A stretch of DNA of 64,000 nt, taken from Limnanthes douglasii subsp. nivea (lineage: Eukaryota > Streptophyta > Magnoliopsida > Brassicales > Limnanthaceae). Each line of letters starts with the position of its first letter. Position 1 is the stretch's first letter. The notes below the pieces were generated by a model. That model searched no databases. It was given only the letters and a program-made list of their open reading frames with translations, and was not told the origin of the DNA. The stretch spans positions 285,552,009 to 285,616,008 of the forward strand of contig JAUPFV010000004.1 in the NCBI GenBank assembly GCA_036936605.1. The letters run 5' to 3'. A program made the position numbers and the translations under genes. Shown here piece after piece: positions 53,471 to 64,000 of this stretch.

Positions 53471-53971
53471 TGATGAGTCCGAATTCGAAGAGCTCCCCGG
53501 AAGGGTAGTCCAAAGTAAAACTCCCCGAAAATCGGACAGACTCCAAGACTATAATCCGAACAGGACTGATTGAACCGGACAGGAGATTTTGAACACTGCA
53601 AGCATAAGGCAGTTCGAACTATGACTAAAGTACTAAAATACCTAAATACTATCTGACTAAGCTGTCTATTCATCTGCTTAAACTTCATGGGTCTTTAAAC
53701 ATGACCCGGGTCCATAAAACTTGACCCGAAAGCCCATAAGGGCCCAAAAAATCATACTATAAATACCCAACCACCAGCATTAACTAGGGGTAAGAAAAAT
53801 TAACTGCTGCCAGGCTGCTTAATTCTCTCCACCATTGAAACACTTTGAAACACCCTGAAATATCTTAAAACACCCCTAAACACCACCACACCACCGTAAA
53901 ACACCCTTACACCGCCTTAAAACTCCACTTAAAATTACCAGCCTACCCTCAGGCTACTTTTATCCTCACCA
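53471..53971 (+). repeat. 3' LTR
   Basis: 501 bp, 499 identical to the 5' LTR by direct comparison. It is followed by the second GGTCC target duplication (53972-53976). Confidence 0.97.
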
Positions 53972-53976
53972 GGTCC

Positions 53977-56180
53977 AATTATTCTTGTTCATCATATGGT
54001 GAAGGTTTCAAAGCGACGGAGATGCGGAATCACTAGTACTTGAATTGGATATAGTAACATGGGAAGGGGGGTTAGTGTTCATCATTGGCTCTTTGTCGAG
54101 TCGTCGAGGGAGAGTCGTTGATGTTGGGGGATCCGTCGGATGAAGGCAGTCCACTTTTGCATGGCCAAAGAAAGAATAACGAGTGAAAATGGTAGGGAGG
54201 CCCTGATACTCGACTTGGATAATGTGATCTTTACCCAAGCATTTAATGAAAATGGTGGATGAGAAGACGAACGATGCATGTTCAGATCCTGGCGTAATTT
54301 AGTCTCGATCGGTCGGCAATTTATCTATCTACATAGATTGGTGTTCTTAAGTAACTCCCAAGTATACTTAGACCATTTTCCGACCAAAGCTCATGGGGCA
54401 TACCGTGAAATTTAACCGAAAGAGGATAACTTTAAGGGATTTCTTCACAAGAGATTCTATAGGCTCCCATCGCTTGAGAAAAATTGGATGGCTACTGAAA
54501 AAACACGGCGCTTTTTCTAACACTTGTGTCGCATGATCAACTGTAGAGAATTTGAAGTAGTAGTGACCCAACGGAGTTGGTTTACACTCTAGGAGACCAT
54601 ATGGGCTCCATATTTGATTAGCCAACGTGTGGACATGTGAAACGGATCTTATTTTTGATAGAAAGTAATCGTACAAACATTTAGCCTAGTCGTTCTTATC
54701 GTCGGCGAGAGCGTCTTTGGGGAAGACTAGGATTCCATTGTCAACATAGAAAGCTTCTGTTTTTTCAATTTTCATCGACGAGCGAGTGTCAGCTTGGGCC
54801 ACTATATTAGCCTAGGATTGAGGCTACCCGAGAAGGTCTGGTTCAACAGCCCTGACGTTAACCATCAGGGAAGACTCAACAGTAAGGTGGGGTGGAATAG
54901 AGAAGCCTTCACTGTGGTTGTGATGGGTGTATCTGGAGTTGGCCAGGTGATTGGGACGAACACCAAGCAGTTTCAAGGCTTTAGAACCACGAGAGATAGA
55001 TTGAACCCTACTATTTTTGCCTGGGTAAGACTTAGGGAAACTGCTCGACGTCGGGATCAGGTTAAGCTTAGGTGTTTGATCACTAGGTAGGCCAGATGTG
55101 TGAATGACTGTGGAGTAGAAGTGATGGCCCGGGTTGATGGAAACCTGTTTAATAGTTCGAACAACATTTTGAAGGGTTTGGACGGTCGTTGTGAGGATAC
55201 TAGTCAGAGGCTAAGGAAGGGAGGTAGCAGTGTTAATCGTGCTAAACATGTACTTGCCTGTAATGGTACCATGAGTGTTGATGGATAGGAAAATAGTCTA
55301 AGAGTAGATGAAATATAGGCTTGCATGGAGCTGGGGTTTATATTTGCATCCATCATCGGGGATGGGTGGATAGGTGGATGGTATAGAGTCAGACATAGTA
55401 CTGGATTCGGGGAGTAATTTTAGAGGCTGAGGGTTGCCAATGGGCACAAGAGGATCATGGGATGAGCGTTCGAGACCATGGATGGGGGCAGTCTCACTGC
55501 AATGGAGCTGTGGTTTGGAGATAGAGCCTGGGGAGGTTTCCACCGAGCAGGTTGGAGCATCAATAGATGAGATGACTCAAAGGATATTGTCTTTAGCACC
55601 AAGGATGGTTTGAAATTGTTCTTCATCCGAAGAGGCTGGTGAGGACTTAATCTCCGAAAGGTTTTCCTCATTGGAAAGAGGTTGCATGTTGATTCTGGGT
55701 CCTGGGGGTAGGGAGAGCGGGAAGATATCTATCTCTCTCCTTATCTCCTCGAGGATATACTTGCTGGCGGCGCTAAGAGGGGCTATGATAGAGGGAGGCG
55801 GCGATGAATGGACCGAAAGGGATAGCCCATGCATGCCCGATGCACACAGAAGGGAGATGAGAGAGGAGGGAGGAGGATTTGGATTCCAGGGATAATGATA
55901 TGCTAGGGCTAGATGGTCTGGGTAAAGCATCTTGAGTGTCGGATGGAGCTTTCTCGTTAAACGTGGTTGGACGGCGGATGGATGAGCTATGTCTTGTCTC
56001 GACCATAGCATCATATGGAGGAATAAGGGAGTTATTCAAAAAGAAGGTGAGAGGGTGGAGAGGGTTATGAAGAGCGTGAGTAATATAGAGGTGGTTACCG
56101 GAGATGGGATTAGGGTTATGGGGGAAGGATATGAAGAGTTTGCTGGAGTGGGTAGAGAGAGAGAGAAGGTGAAGCAAAAG
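53977..56180 (-). pseudogene. LINE ORF1, other half (5' side of the gypsy insertion)
   Basis: Minus-strand pieces are a possible N-terminus near 56008 (MVETRHSSSIRRPTTF), a proline/serine-rich stretch (56008-55298), a DUF4283-like region (54676-54368: HTLANQIWSPYGLL, LGHYYFKFSTVDHATQVLEK, KRWEPI) and a part after it with YSFFGHAKVDC, a knuckle-like relic (54238-54008). This continues past the gypsy element at 43436. Frames are broken repeatedly; plus-strand frames at 54794-55288 are shadows. Confidence 0.72.
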
Positions 56181-56243
56181 GAATAAATAGTGTGGTCAAT
56201 AAAGGCAGAACCTAACGTTCTCGAGCCTGTGACATTTTAGAAT

Positions 56244-56732
56244 TCACGATTTATGATCGCCAGTCAGAGGGGAGGTTACTTGGGGGGGGGGGGGGGGTAA
56301 CTGCAGTGGCGGTATGCTAGCGGAATCGACGGTAGAAGTAACCGTTTGGAGAATAGATTCCAAGGTAACCTCCACCATGAACTGTTCGATCGATTTAGTG
56401 AGCGGTTTTGAGAAGTTGATCGTCGGTTCATGGTCAGGCATGATGTTTTCGAGATTAATGGAACATGCGGTTTCATTTGAGGCCAGACTCATAATGGTAT
56501 TTCTGAGCGCATTAAGGGTGAAGGGAATTAATTGTTTATGGTTATTTTCATATTTTAATGAGCCATTCTTAGGATCGATGAGCTTTAGAACAGGGACGAC
56601 ATAACTGTGACTTGGACAATTGGTGTGAAACCTAAAGTTCAAGAACATAGTATCGATGGGGTGAGTTAAGATCAGAGAAATTGAAGATGAATTCAAGCTT
56701 TCATAGTTCCCAGTGAACTGGGGCTCAAGCAT
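56244..56732 (-). other. Unidentified 162-codon open frame with polyproline end
   Basis: MLEPQFTGNYESLNSSS... to PPLQLPPPPPQVTS. No domain is recognised. The polyproline derives from a 17-base G run on the plus strand (56281-56297), so the C-terminus is partly a homopolymer artefact. It lies just upstream of the LINE 5' end and may belong to another element. Confidence 0.3.
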
Positions 56733-57420
56733 AAATTAAACATACTATCTTTAGAAATCATGTTACAAGCAGTAGCATGAATTTTCTTAGTTAGCAAAGC
56801 TCCTTAACTTTCAGGGATTACCCATTTAGGGACAGAGCATTTGGATATGGAATTTTCTCTAAGGATCAAGTAATAGTAATACAATGAAAAATAAATTCAC
56901 ATATAAAATTAACAAAAGCAAGCTTGGATTAAGAGAACAAAACATCCGCTGGATTCTTATCAAATGAATCTGGGAGGCAGATCCAGTTAAGCTTAAACGG
57001 CTCATGCTCTGGCGGAGAAATAGAAGATCATCTATGAGACTCTTTACCGGACTTTTCTTTTTGGATGACACAATTATCTAACTCAGGGAAAAGGACAGAT
57101 TCTAATGAGCACCTTCAATAAAATTTATGGATGCCAAGACAGTCGTAAGTCTCATGAGAGAGAGGAGAGTACCGATAAGATAAAATTTATTACTAGAATC
57201 TGCAATTTGAGCTTTCAAGTGGCAAATCTTCAGAGCTGCTCTTGAGGTGATACAGGATGAGGGGTGAACTAGACGTTTGGAGTTCAAGCAGATGAACCAT
57301 TGAATTAACGGCATCAGATCATGTGTTAGAACTGATGAAAAGAGAAGAAGAAGATAGACTAATGCAGTTTCTTTAAAGCCCAAACGTAGGTTTTGAGGGA
57401 GCCAAATAAAATATTCAACT
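56733..57420. other. Unassigned region
   Basis: Short minus-strand frames (56859-57071, 57102-57383) have no recognisable motif. Nothing else is visible. Confidence 0.4.
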
Positions 57421-57539
57421 GATGGATCCTATGTCATTTATTAACAGAGCTTATTCTCTTTTATAAAATGAGTCTAAACAATCAAATCACATGATATTTC
57501 AATGCTAGTTCTGTTTTAATGTAAAATATTGTCAAACTG

Positions 57540-57894
57540 AAAGGAATAGATACTTTGACAAAGGAAAGAAAGATGCATTAAAATGTGATCACTACTTCCA
57601 GAAAGGACACACTAAATGAAATTGTCTAAAGATAAAAAGGTATCCTGAATGGTGGGATAAAATAAATTCAAAAGATAAAAATTGTATAAATAAAACCACT
57701 GCCTACTACGCAGAAAGTCCACTGGATAATGGACAAAAAGAAAGGAGTGGCATGAAAGGCTTGATGCATACTTTTAGAAGGTAAAACAAGACTTAGAAAT
57801 AATAACTGTACATGGAGGGAAATCAGGAGCTGGTGGAGGAGGTGAAAATTGAATCTAGCATATTTTGAGGATTTCTCACGTATGTCTCTATCGA

Positions 57895-57963
<69 letters not shown>

Positions 57964-59030
57964 CAAATAAGAAATATAGTTTTTGGATTGTTGACACAAG
58001 AGCACCAAATCATGTGTTGTGATCCATCTCTTTTCTTTGACATTTACCATATTAAAAACCTTCACCTATTTCATTACTAGATGGTTCCATAAAAAGACAT
58101 TCAGTTTTAAAGGATCAGTGAAGATTTATAACAAATTAATCCTACAAGACTGTCTATATGTACCGTATTTAAAATTCAATTTGTTATATGTGAGTAGTGT
58201 ATAGCCTCAACATTCAATAAAAAATGAATAATCATTGTTTTCTTTATGACCAACATTATAAACAAATTATTAGAGTTGAGAAAAAATGCAGAGAAATTTA
58301 CATCATTGATGATCATTCCTTCAACCAAAGTTATATTGAATTTTGTTCTGAATTTTATTTTTCTTCTCCGGATATTCCTAGTGTAGCTACTCTAATAAAA
58401 CCCAATATATGAAATCTTAGACTTGTTCATTTCTTAAATGAAGTGTTGAAACTTTTGGATATAGCATATTGTATTGATAAAAATAAAATATGTGATGTTT
58501 CTCCATTAGCCAAGCAACAAAGAAATAATTTTCCTTCTAGTACCTCTTTTGTATCCAAACCTTTTGAATTGATTCATATTGATGTACGGGGACCTTATAA
58601 TATTCAAAGTATTATTGGAAATAATTATATTTTTAACAATATTGGATAATCATACTAGATGTGCATGAATATTTTTTACTTAATAGCAAAACAGAAATAT
58701 TTCCTGCATTCATACTTTATGTTGCTAAATGCCAAACTTAGTATAACGCCAAGTTCAAAACCATAAGCTCTAATAATGACACTGAGTTTATTAACCAAGA
58801 CATGTCTTCTTTTCTGTTCAGCCTCGGTATTGTTCATCAAAGCAGTTTTCTTTATACTCCTCAACAAAATGGCATTGTCAAAAGGAAACAGAAACACCTC
58901 CTTGAAACTACCAGATCCCTTATGTTTCAATTTAACCTTCTAAAAATTTTCAGGAGGGAGTTACTAATATCTATTATCGCCTCCTTGAAACTACTAGATC
59001 CCTTATGTTACTATCGCTTTTGGAATTAAC
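57540..59030 (+). pseudogene. Copia polyprotein remnant: gag knuckle, protease, integrase
   Basis: In order: CDHYFQKGHTK-stop-NC (57580-57625), a damaged C-x2-C-x4-H-x4-C knuckle followed by YPEWWDK; FWIVDTRAPNHVL (57980-58017), the protease with DTGA changed to DTRA; the GAG-pre-integrase region (58224-58500); FELIHIDVRGPYN (58565-58600), the first Asp of the integrase; and SLGIVHQSSFLYTPQQNGIV (58826-58885) with the H.S...TPQQNG motif. RT is absent. Many stops; the piece ends near 59030. Confidence 0.85.
57896..57961. repeat. (TAA)n microsatellite, 22 units
   Basis: Uninterrupted trinucleotide run inside the Copia remnant, just before the protease. Its purity suggests high variability in the population. 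Confidence 0.98.
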
Positions 59031-59578
59031 TATAGTAATTAAAAATGTCTTGTTGAAAGTAGAGTGGCTAACTTTCATATGAAGAAATTATTCATGATTT
59101 GTGATTGTTTCATTAGTGTATTATTCTTGGCAAATTATCCAAAAAAAAATTGCTTAAATTAGTTGTACTTTTCTAGTAACCAAGTTTCTTGGTGAATTTG
59201 TCAATGTTACCCACATATAATATTAGTTCTTGAATTGCTAAAAAAGTTAACTTTTTCAGATCTTTTGATTGTTTGGAGTCTTCTAATTGTAACCTTATTT
59301 CTCACTCCTCTCACATTCTAATTAAAGATATGTGAGTGTCATGATAATTGAACATGATATTGTATATTAGACCCCTTATAAATTACTTCTTTGTGTTGAA
59401 ATGAGATCATTGTAGCATTTTCTTGTTTTTTTCTCTTTTCTCTTATTACTTTTGTGAACTCATGTGATTGTACCATGTTTCTTAGTAAAGGTGAAGAAGG
59501 AAGACTGCCATCTGTAAGTTTTTTAGGTGAGGAGTGTGGTATGTCTGGGGTTTCATATCTATCTGATAGAATATAAGA
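59031..59578. other. Spacer without recognisable feature
   Basis: AT-rich, no open frame of note. It separates the Copia remnant from the right copy of the locus duplication. Confidence 0.5.
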
Positions 59579-61680
59579 GCGTCATTTAATTTATTTTTTG
59601 GTTCATATTCCCTAGCTAATATTATGTTTGTGTCGTACTTTGGCTCCTCAATACTATTAATCACTGCATTGGTTGATGATGACTTGTTTTGTGAGAAAGT
59701 TGTGGCTTCTTGATTGTTTATGATAATATATTTGAGTTTAAGAATCTAAGTATATATTGTTGATGGCTTGTCTTGTGAGGGAGGAGTGGTTTTTTATATC
59801 TTTGTGTGCTGAGGGTGATTTAGTTGGGAATTGATATCCTAGTGATTGGTAACTATGGATGTTTTGGTTTTGTTGCAGTTTGAGTCATTGGGTTCCAGAT
59901 GATGACATACATTGCAGTAGTACGGAAGATTATCATAGATAATACCTTGCCAATAGTCATTTTCTAAGGATAGATATTTTGATTTCTCAAACGAACTTAA
60001 CTTTTGGGATCAGATCCTTAAAGACATCCAGCTATACCAAAACCCTACACGACATTAAACTTTACTCTATTATTTGGTGGAACCCAAACTTTTATAAGAT
60101 TACTACTAAGATTAGCTATAGAGAAGATAACTTCTTCTTTGTACATAAATTCATACAAGTATGGGAGAGACCAAATGGGAGAGATTGGTGATTCTAATCT
60201 AGGATTAAAGTATGGAGTCCATTTCATGATTCTCATGGTATGTTGATCGATAAACTAGAAGATATGAAGTTTTGGATGATATTGATCATAGGTCTGCCAT
60301 GTGAAAATTTATCCACTAAAGTGGGTTTTGATGAGTTTAGAAATGTTGATTTGTCTTTGTTTAAAAATTGGATGGACGGTTAGTTGTTTTTTATGTTATG
60401 AACATAACATCAAAATCTAATATTTGTGATTTGTGGTAATTTGTGATGCAGATTATTGTCATTTAAAATATCTAAAAACTATAAGTTTTGATTTTGTGAT
60501 CCTGATATTTATTAGATGAGATCTGGTTTTGATGCAGTCTTAATTGGATTTTGAATTTTGTACTGAATTAGAGTTGAAAAGTTCGATAACTCTAATATTT
60601 AATAAAGATTATATCTAGATGGTTGAAAGTTTGAGTTTGATTTTTTTTATTGTTTTTATTTTGGTGATCGGAGAAGAAAAATGAATTATGGCTTATTGGA
60701 TAATGAAAGTATGACTTATTGCTGTCACGGTAGCGTGGTAATGGATAGGTCGATGGAAATAATGGTTAAAAGAATATCTTTTTCTGTCTTTTTTGAAAAT
60801 CCCTTCTTTAAAACTTATTTAGTTTATTCATAATCAATAAAATAATATAGTATATAATCAATTCAAATTATATTCGGGTTCACCCCCTAGAAGAACTGGG
60901 AATCCGTTGATACACGACGTTCCGTTCCTTCATCAAATGGAGATTCTTACAATGAACAATCTTTCTGATAAATTTACTCTCACTTCCGCTTGCCAGAGTT
61001 CGACTTAAATAATAGAAATGGTCATACACCATTGTTATTATACTTTTGGGGTTTTTTTCATCGTTTAGTTTAGTATATACGTTGAATATTTGTATCTAAG
61101 TCTCTTTTACCAATGTGTAAATAACATCATATGAAACAGAATTAATTTGTATGTTGCACATATTGTTTTCTATAGTTAACAATTTCTCTCACCGACTGGA
61201 ATTGGGATTGATAGCGTGTTTGTTAACATCTAAAAAGATGGTAAGTTGAGAATCAGAGCACTTATAGGATAGCAGTGTTATGTGCAAACCTCTTATAGTA
61301 AAGCATTGTAGTAGTCGAAAAATTGAGAGAAGATGTGAAAAAATTGGAAAGAAGGGACGATGTCTTTGGCCGAACTTAAGGATATTAAGAAAATGGAAAT
61401 TAGAAAATATAGACTAATATTAAAAAAAATACTTAAAAAAAAAACTCTTTTATCAGAAACAAGAACCATAATAATTTAAAGCGTTATAAATTACAATAAC
61501 ACCTCAAAAGTGTTACAGAAAATGTTGATTTCTTCTCACGTCACTAATTTATACAATTTTACACCCAAAAGAAGGATGGAGATAGAGACAATTACAAGCT
61601 TTTAAGGAACCCTGATATACATCTATAATAATACATCGATAATTAACTATTTCAAGAACAGGCTGAACAGCTACAACTAT
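59579..61680 (-). repeat. Tandem duplication, right copy, 3' flank of the receptor-kinase gene
   Basis: Aligns with 30331-32270. No gene is evident. The short plus-strand frames shared by both copies (30716-30901 and 59979-60191, starting MISQTNLTFGIRS) have diverged by indels and substitutions and need not be coding. About 170-200 bp at 60840-61430 are only partly matched in the left copy. Confidence 0.85.
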
Positions 61681-61725
61681 AATTATGTTCTCTCCAAAAA
61701 TAAAATTTATATCTAAATTTTTATT

Positions 61726-64000
61726 TTACCTCGGACCTGAAAGTTCCATTGCTTGAACTAACAATGACGAATCATCAGTTAGATCAGAAAATCTATCCGA
61801 CGACGAAATTTCACGAGTTCTGTTGGTTTTCGTTGCTTCGACTCTCTGTGAAGCTTCCCATCTTTCGGCAAGACCATCGCCTTCAAGCATCCTCACTACT
61901 TCAGACATTTTCGGTCTGTGAAGTGGTAAGTATTGAGTGCACAAAAGCGCGACTCGGACTATTTCGTCAAGCTCGATTCTGTCATAGTTGCTTTTTAAGT
62001 CTTTGTCTACAAGAATTTCAAGCTTCTTTTCTAGATGAATTTTCCTCACCTAAAACGAATATACCATACGGATTAGCATCAAAACCCAAGAACTTCAAGA
62101 GTCGACGCAAAATATGTTGTGGATTACTATGTTATCGGCACACCAGTAAAGTTATAGAGCAATAAATTAGAGAAATGTACTAATAGAGCTGTGCCATGCC
62201 AAATTCTTAGGAAACTTCTTTTGATGACCATGGTTCGAGAAATGCAGGTGTAGAAATAACCAAGACAATCCATCTGAATTTTTGTAACAAAAAAGTTCAA
62301 ACTATAAACAATACTACTTTCGACAAAACAAACTTACCCAATCAAGGATAGCACCTTTCTGGTTAGCTGCCTTGCCAAATTCTAGTGCTCGTTGACCAGT
62401 GATTAGTTCAAGTAGAAGTATCCCGAATCCGAATACGTCTGTTTTCTCGGACGACTGACCGGTCGAAAGATACTCAGGAGCTATATGCCCGACCGTGCCC
62501 CTTACGGCTGTGGTAACATGTGTATCCTGGTGATCCAATAGCTTGGCTAATCCGAAATCACCTACCACAGCCTCGCAATAATCGTCAAGTAATATATTTG
62601 CGGCTTTCACGTCCCTATGAATGATCTTCGGATCACACTGCTCATGAAGGTACAGTAGACCTCGTGCAGCTCCTAAGGCGATTCGCTTTCTAGTTCCCCA
62701 CTCCAGAACCGGTTTTCCTGTGTTAAGGATATGTATATTTGGTAATTAAAACCGAGAATCGTTTCTCTATTAGAAAAAATTGGTCTAACTAACTCCCAGA
62801 AAACCTCTCAAAAGAGGAGAGTAACCCTCGCCATATATAAGTGGATCATGCCAATATCTTACCATGCTCCCTCACGCGTGGTGGGAGGGCAATGTCAATC
62901 TACTACAAATGTTTTTTTGGGAGACAATCCCTAATAGGTGAATATTAAGCCTAACTAGGTTCCAAAAGACATCTAGGGAGAAGAGGGTTGCCCTCATGGC
63001 ACTCTATTAGGACAATGTGGGATACTCATTTACACGAGCATAACTTTCGAACCAAACCATTTTTGTATAGTTTACCTTTGAGGCGAGAAGCAACACTTCC
63101 ATTTGACATGTAGGGGTAAACAAGAAGCTTTTCCGCAGGTGTGATACAAAATCCGTAAAGCCTGAGAAGGTTTCGATGAACAGCTAAGCTGATTATTTCA
63201 ACTTCGGTTTGGAACTGAATCTCTCCTCCAAGGGCATTTCCATCTTTGAGCCTCTTGACGGCAACAACACTACCGTCTTGGAGAATTCCCTTGTACACAT
63301 TTCCATATCCACCCTTCCCCAGAAGATACTTGGCGCTGAAGTTATGTGTTGCTATTTGAAGATCTCTGAATTGAAACCTCCTCAAGTTTCCAAGAGAAAC
63401 TTCCTCATGATGACGGTCTATTAAGTTTAGGAATATCAATTAGCTATAAACCTATAACATATAGAAATGTTCAATACGGTAACTTTGACAAACCTTTGAC
63501 ATCGAAGAAAATCTGTTGGTTGCGTCTTTGCCGCCACCAAAGAAGTAGTCCAAATACGAGAATGACGAGAGAGACGCTGCTTACGCTCAAGCCAAACACA
63601 AGTGCTACTTTGTGATGCTTACGTGTTCCCGTGTCTTAAGAAGCATATATGGAGAGTAAAAGTAAGATTTAAAAAGAAATACATCGTTTCCATTCTATAT
63701 TTCGAGCAAACAAAATCAACATGAAATGATTATATAACTACCTTGAGTGTTATTCAAGTTCATTGACATAGGCATTAGTGTAGTCCCATTGCAATCAGGT
63801 TCAGACCCAGTTGGACAGATTAGAGGGTTACCCAAAATACTGCGAAAAGAGAGGAAAAAAGTTAGTAATCCTAGTATTTTCACATTGTAAAATCACATAT
63901 GAGAAAGAGATATAGTGTTAACCTGTATGTTTTAGCAGCAAATCTCGGTACAGGACCACTCATATTATTGTAAGACAAATCTCTGAAGATATAACAAAAG
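61726..64000 (-). CDS. NIK: LRR receptor-like kinase of the NIK (NSP-interacting kinase) family, 3' six exons
   Basis: A membrane receptor kinase of LRR-RLK subfamily II, which act in defence and development signalling. Exons on the minus strand: 63923-63982 (last [18 protein letters not shown]), 63742-63839 ([15 protein letters not shown]), 63495-63634 (transmembrane: [20 protein letters not shown]), 63076-63417 ([35 protein letters not shown]), 62338-62717 (HRD-type [32 protein letters not shown]) and 61726-62049 (ends [16 protein letters not shown]). Borders have AG/GT, with matching codon phases. No break is seen; catalytic Lys, HRD and DFG are present. The 5' exons are outside the window. 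Confidence 0.95.

Larger units (their letters stand above)
43437..53971 (+). mobile_element. Intact Tat/Retand-type Ty3/gypsy retrotransposon with an antisense gene
   Basis: The element is 10,535 bp: 501-bp LTRs (43437-43937 and 53471-53971) bounded by TG...CA, 5-bp duplication GGTCC, primer site at 43941-43958, gag-protease (44011-46353), pol with RT, two RNase H domains and integrase (46354-49641), an antisense gene (53044-50084) and a polypurine tract (53457-53466). The LTRs differ at two positions out of 501. With a rate of 1.3e-8 per site per year this suggests roughly 150,000 years since insertion, with a large error. All reading frames are open except one TAG between protease and RT. 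It inserted into ORF1 of an older LINE. Confidence 0.97.

Noticed and set aside
54794..55288. Plus-strand open frames of 98 and 62 codons
   Set aside because: Shadows of the minus-strand LINE ORF1 remnant; composition fits the complement of a Pro/Ser-rich region.
57865..58080. Poly-isoleucine and poly-tyrosine open frames
   Set aside because: They are translations of the (TAA)n microsatellite in three frames.

Overview
This is nuclear DNA from a flowering plant, most likely a eudicot. The evidence is a spliced leucine-rich-repeat receptor kinase gene of the NIK family, L1-type plant LINEs with zinc-finger and RNase H tails, Tat-lineage Ty3/gypsy elements, a MULE with plant mobile domain and OTU coding, a Copia remnant, and a block of mixed chloroplast and mitochondrial DNA. 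The species cannot be told from the sequence. Apart from the receptor kinase at the right edge, almost everything is transposon or transposon debris.

Layout. 1-3737: a nearly complete LINE on the minus strand, cut by the window edge. 4354-6720: a 5'-truncated plus-strand LINE of the same family. 6741-10160: microsatellites, a GATCATGACGAGGC-type minisatellite, and 39-bp and 90-bp tandem arrays enclosed by a long inverted repeat. 10160-15480: a heavily decayed gypsy element. 15560-20605: an organelle-derived patchwork holding pieces of chloroplast trnV, ndhA, ycf2, trnG intron, psbC and rpoB together with mitochondrial trnE, rps14 and rpl5. 20606-24885: an old minus-strand Tat element that keeps gag and the antisense gene but has no pol. 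24890-28000: a decayed minus-strand LINE. 28270-30330: an LTR end and gag remnant. 30330-39716: a pseudogene copy of the receptor-kinase locus, split by a 6.8-kb MULE (32608-39409) with TIRs and an imperfect 11-bp target duplication. 39720-56180: a minus-strand LINE split by an intact 10,535-bp Tat-type gypsy element (43437-53971). 56240-59030: unassigned sequence and a Copia remnant. 59580-64000: the second copy of the receptor-kinase locus, whose gene looks functional.

The most notable object is the gypsy element at 43437-53971. Its two 501-bp LTRs differ at two sites and it is flanked by the 5-bp duplication GGTCC. It has a tRNA-Arg-type primer site and a gag-pol reading frame interrupted by exactly one TAG codon, in a context resembling leaky tobamovirus-type stops and followed by a potential stem-loop. 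On the opposite strand it carries a roughly 960-residue gene with its own TATA box and an 81-nt intron that preserves the reading frame. The older Tat element at 20.6-24.9 kb carries a homologue of that antisense gene with the same intron donor position and phase, although it has lost pol. Antisense ORFs are known in Retand/Tat-lineage elements. The promoter, the intron and the retention without pol are the parts worth checking here.

The two receptor-kinase copies share long flanks in the same orientation, so the locus was tandemly duplicated. The left copy then lost its 5' part and was split by the MULE.
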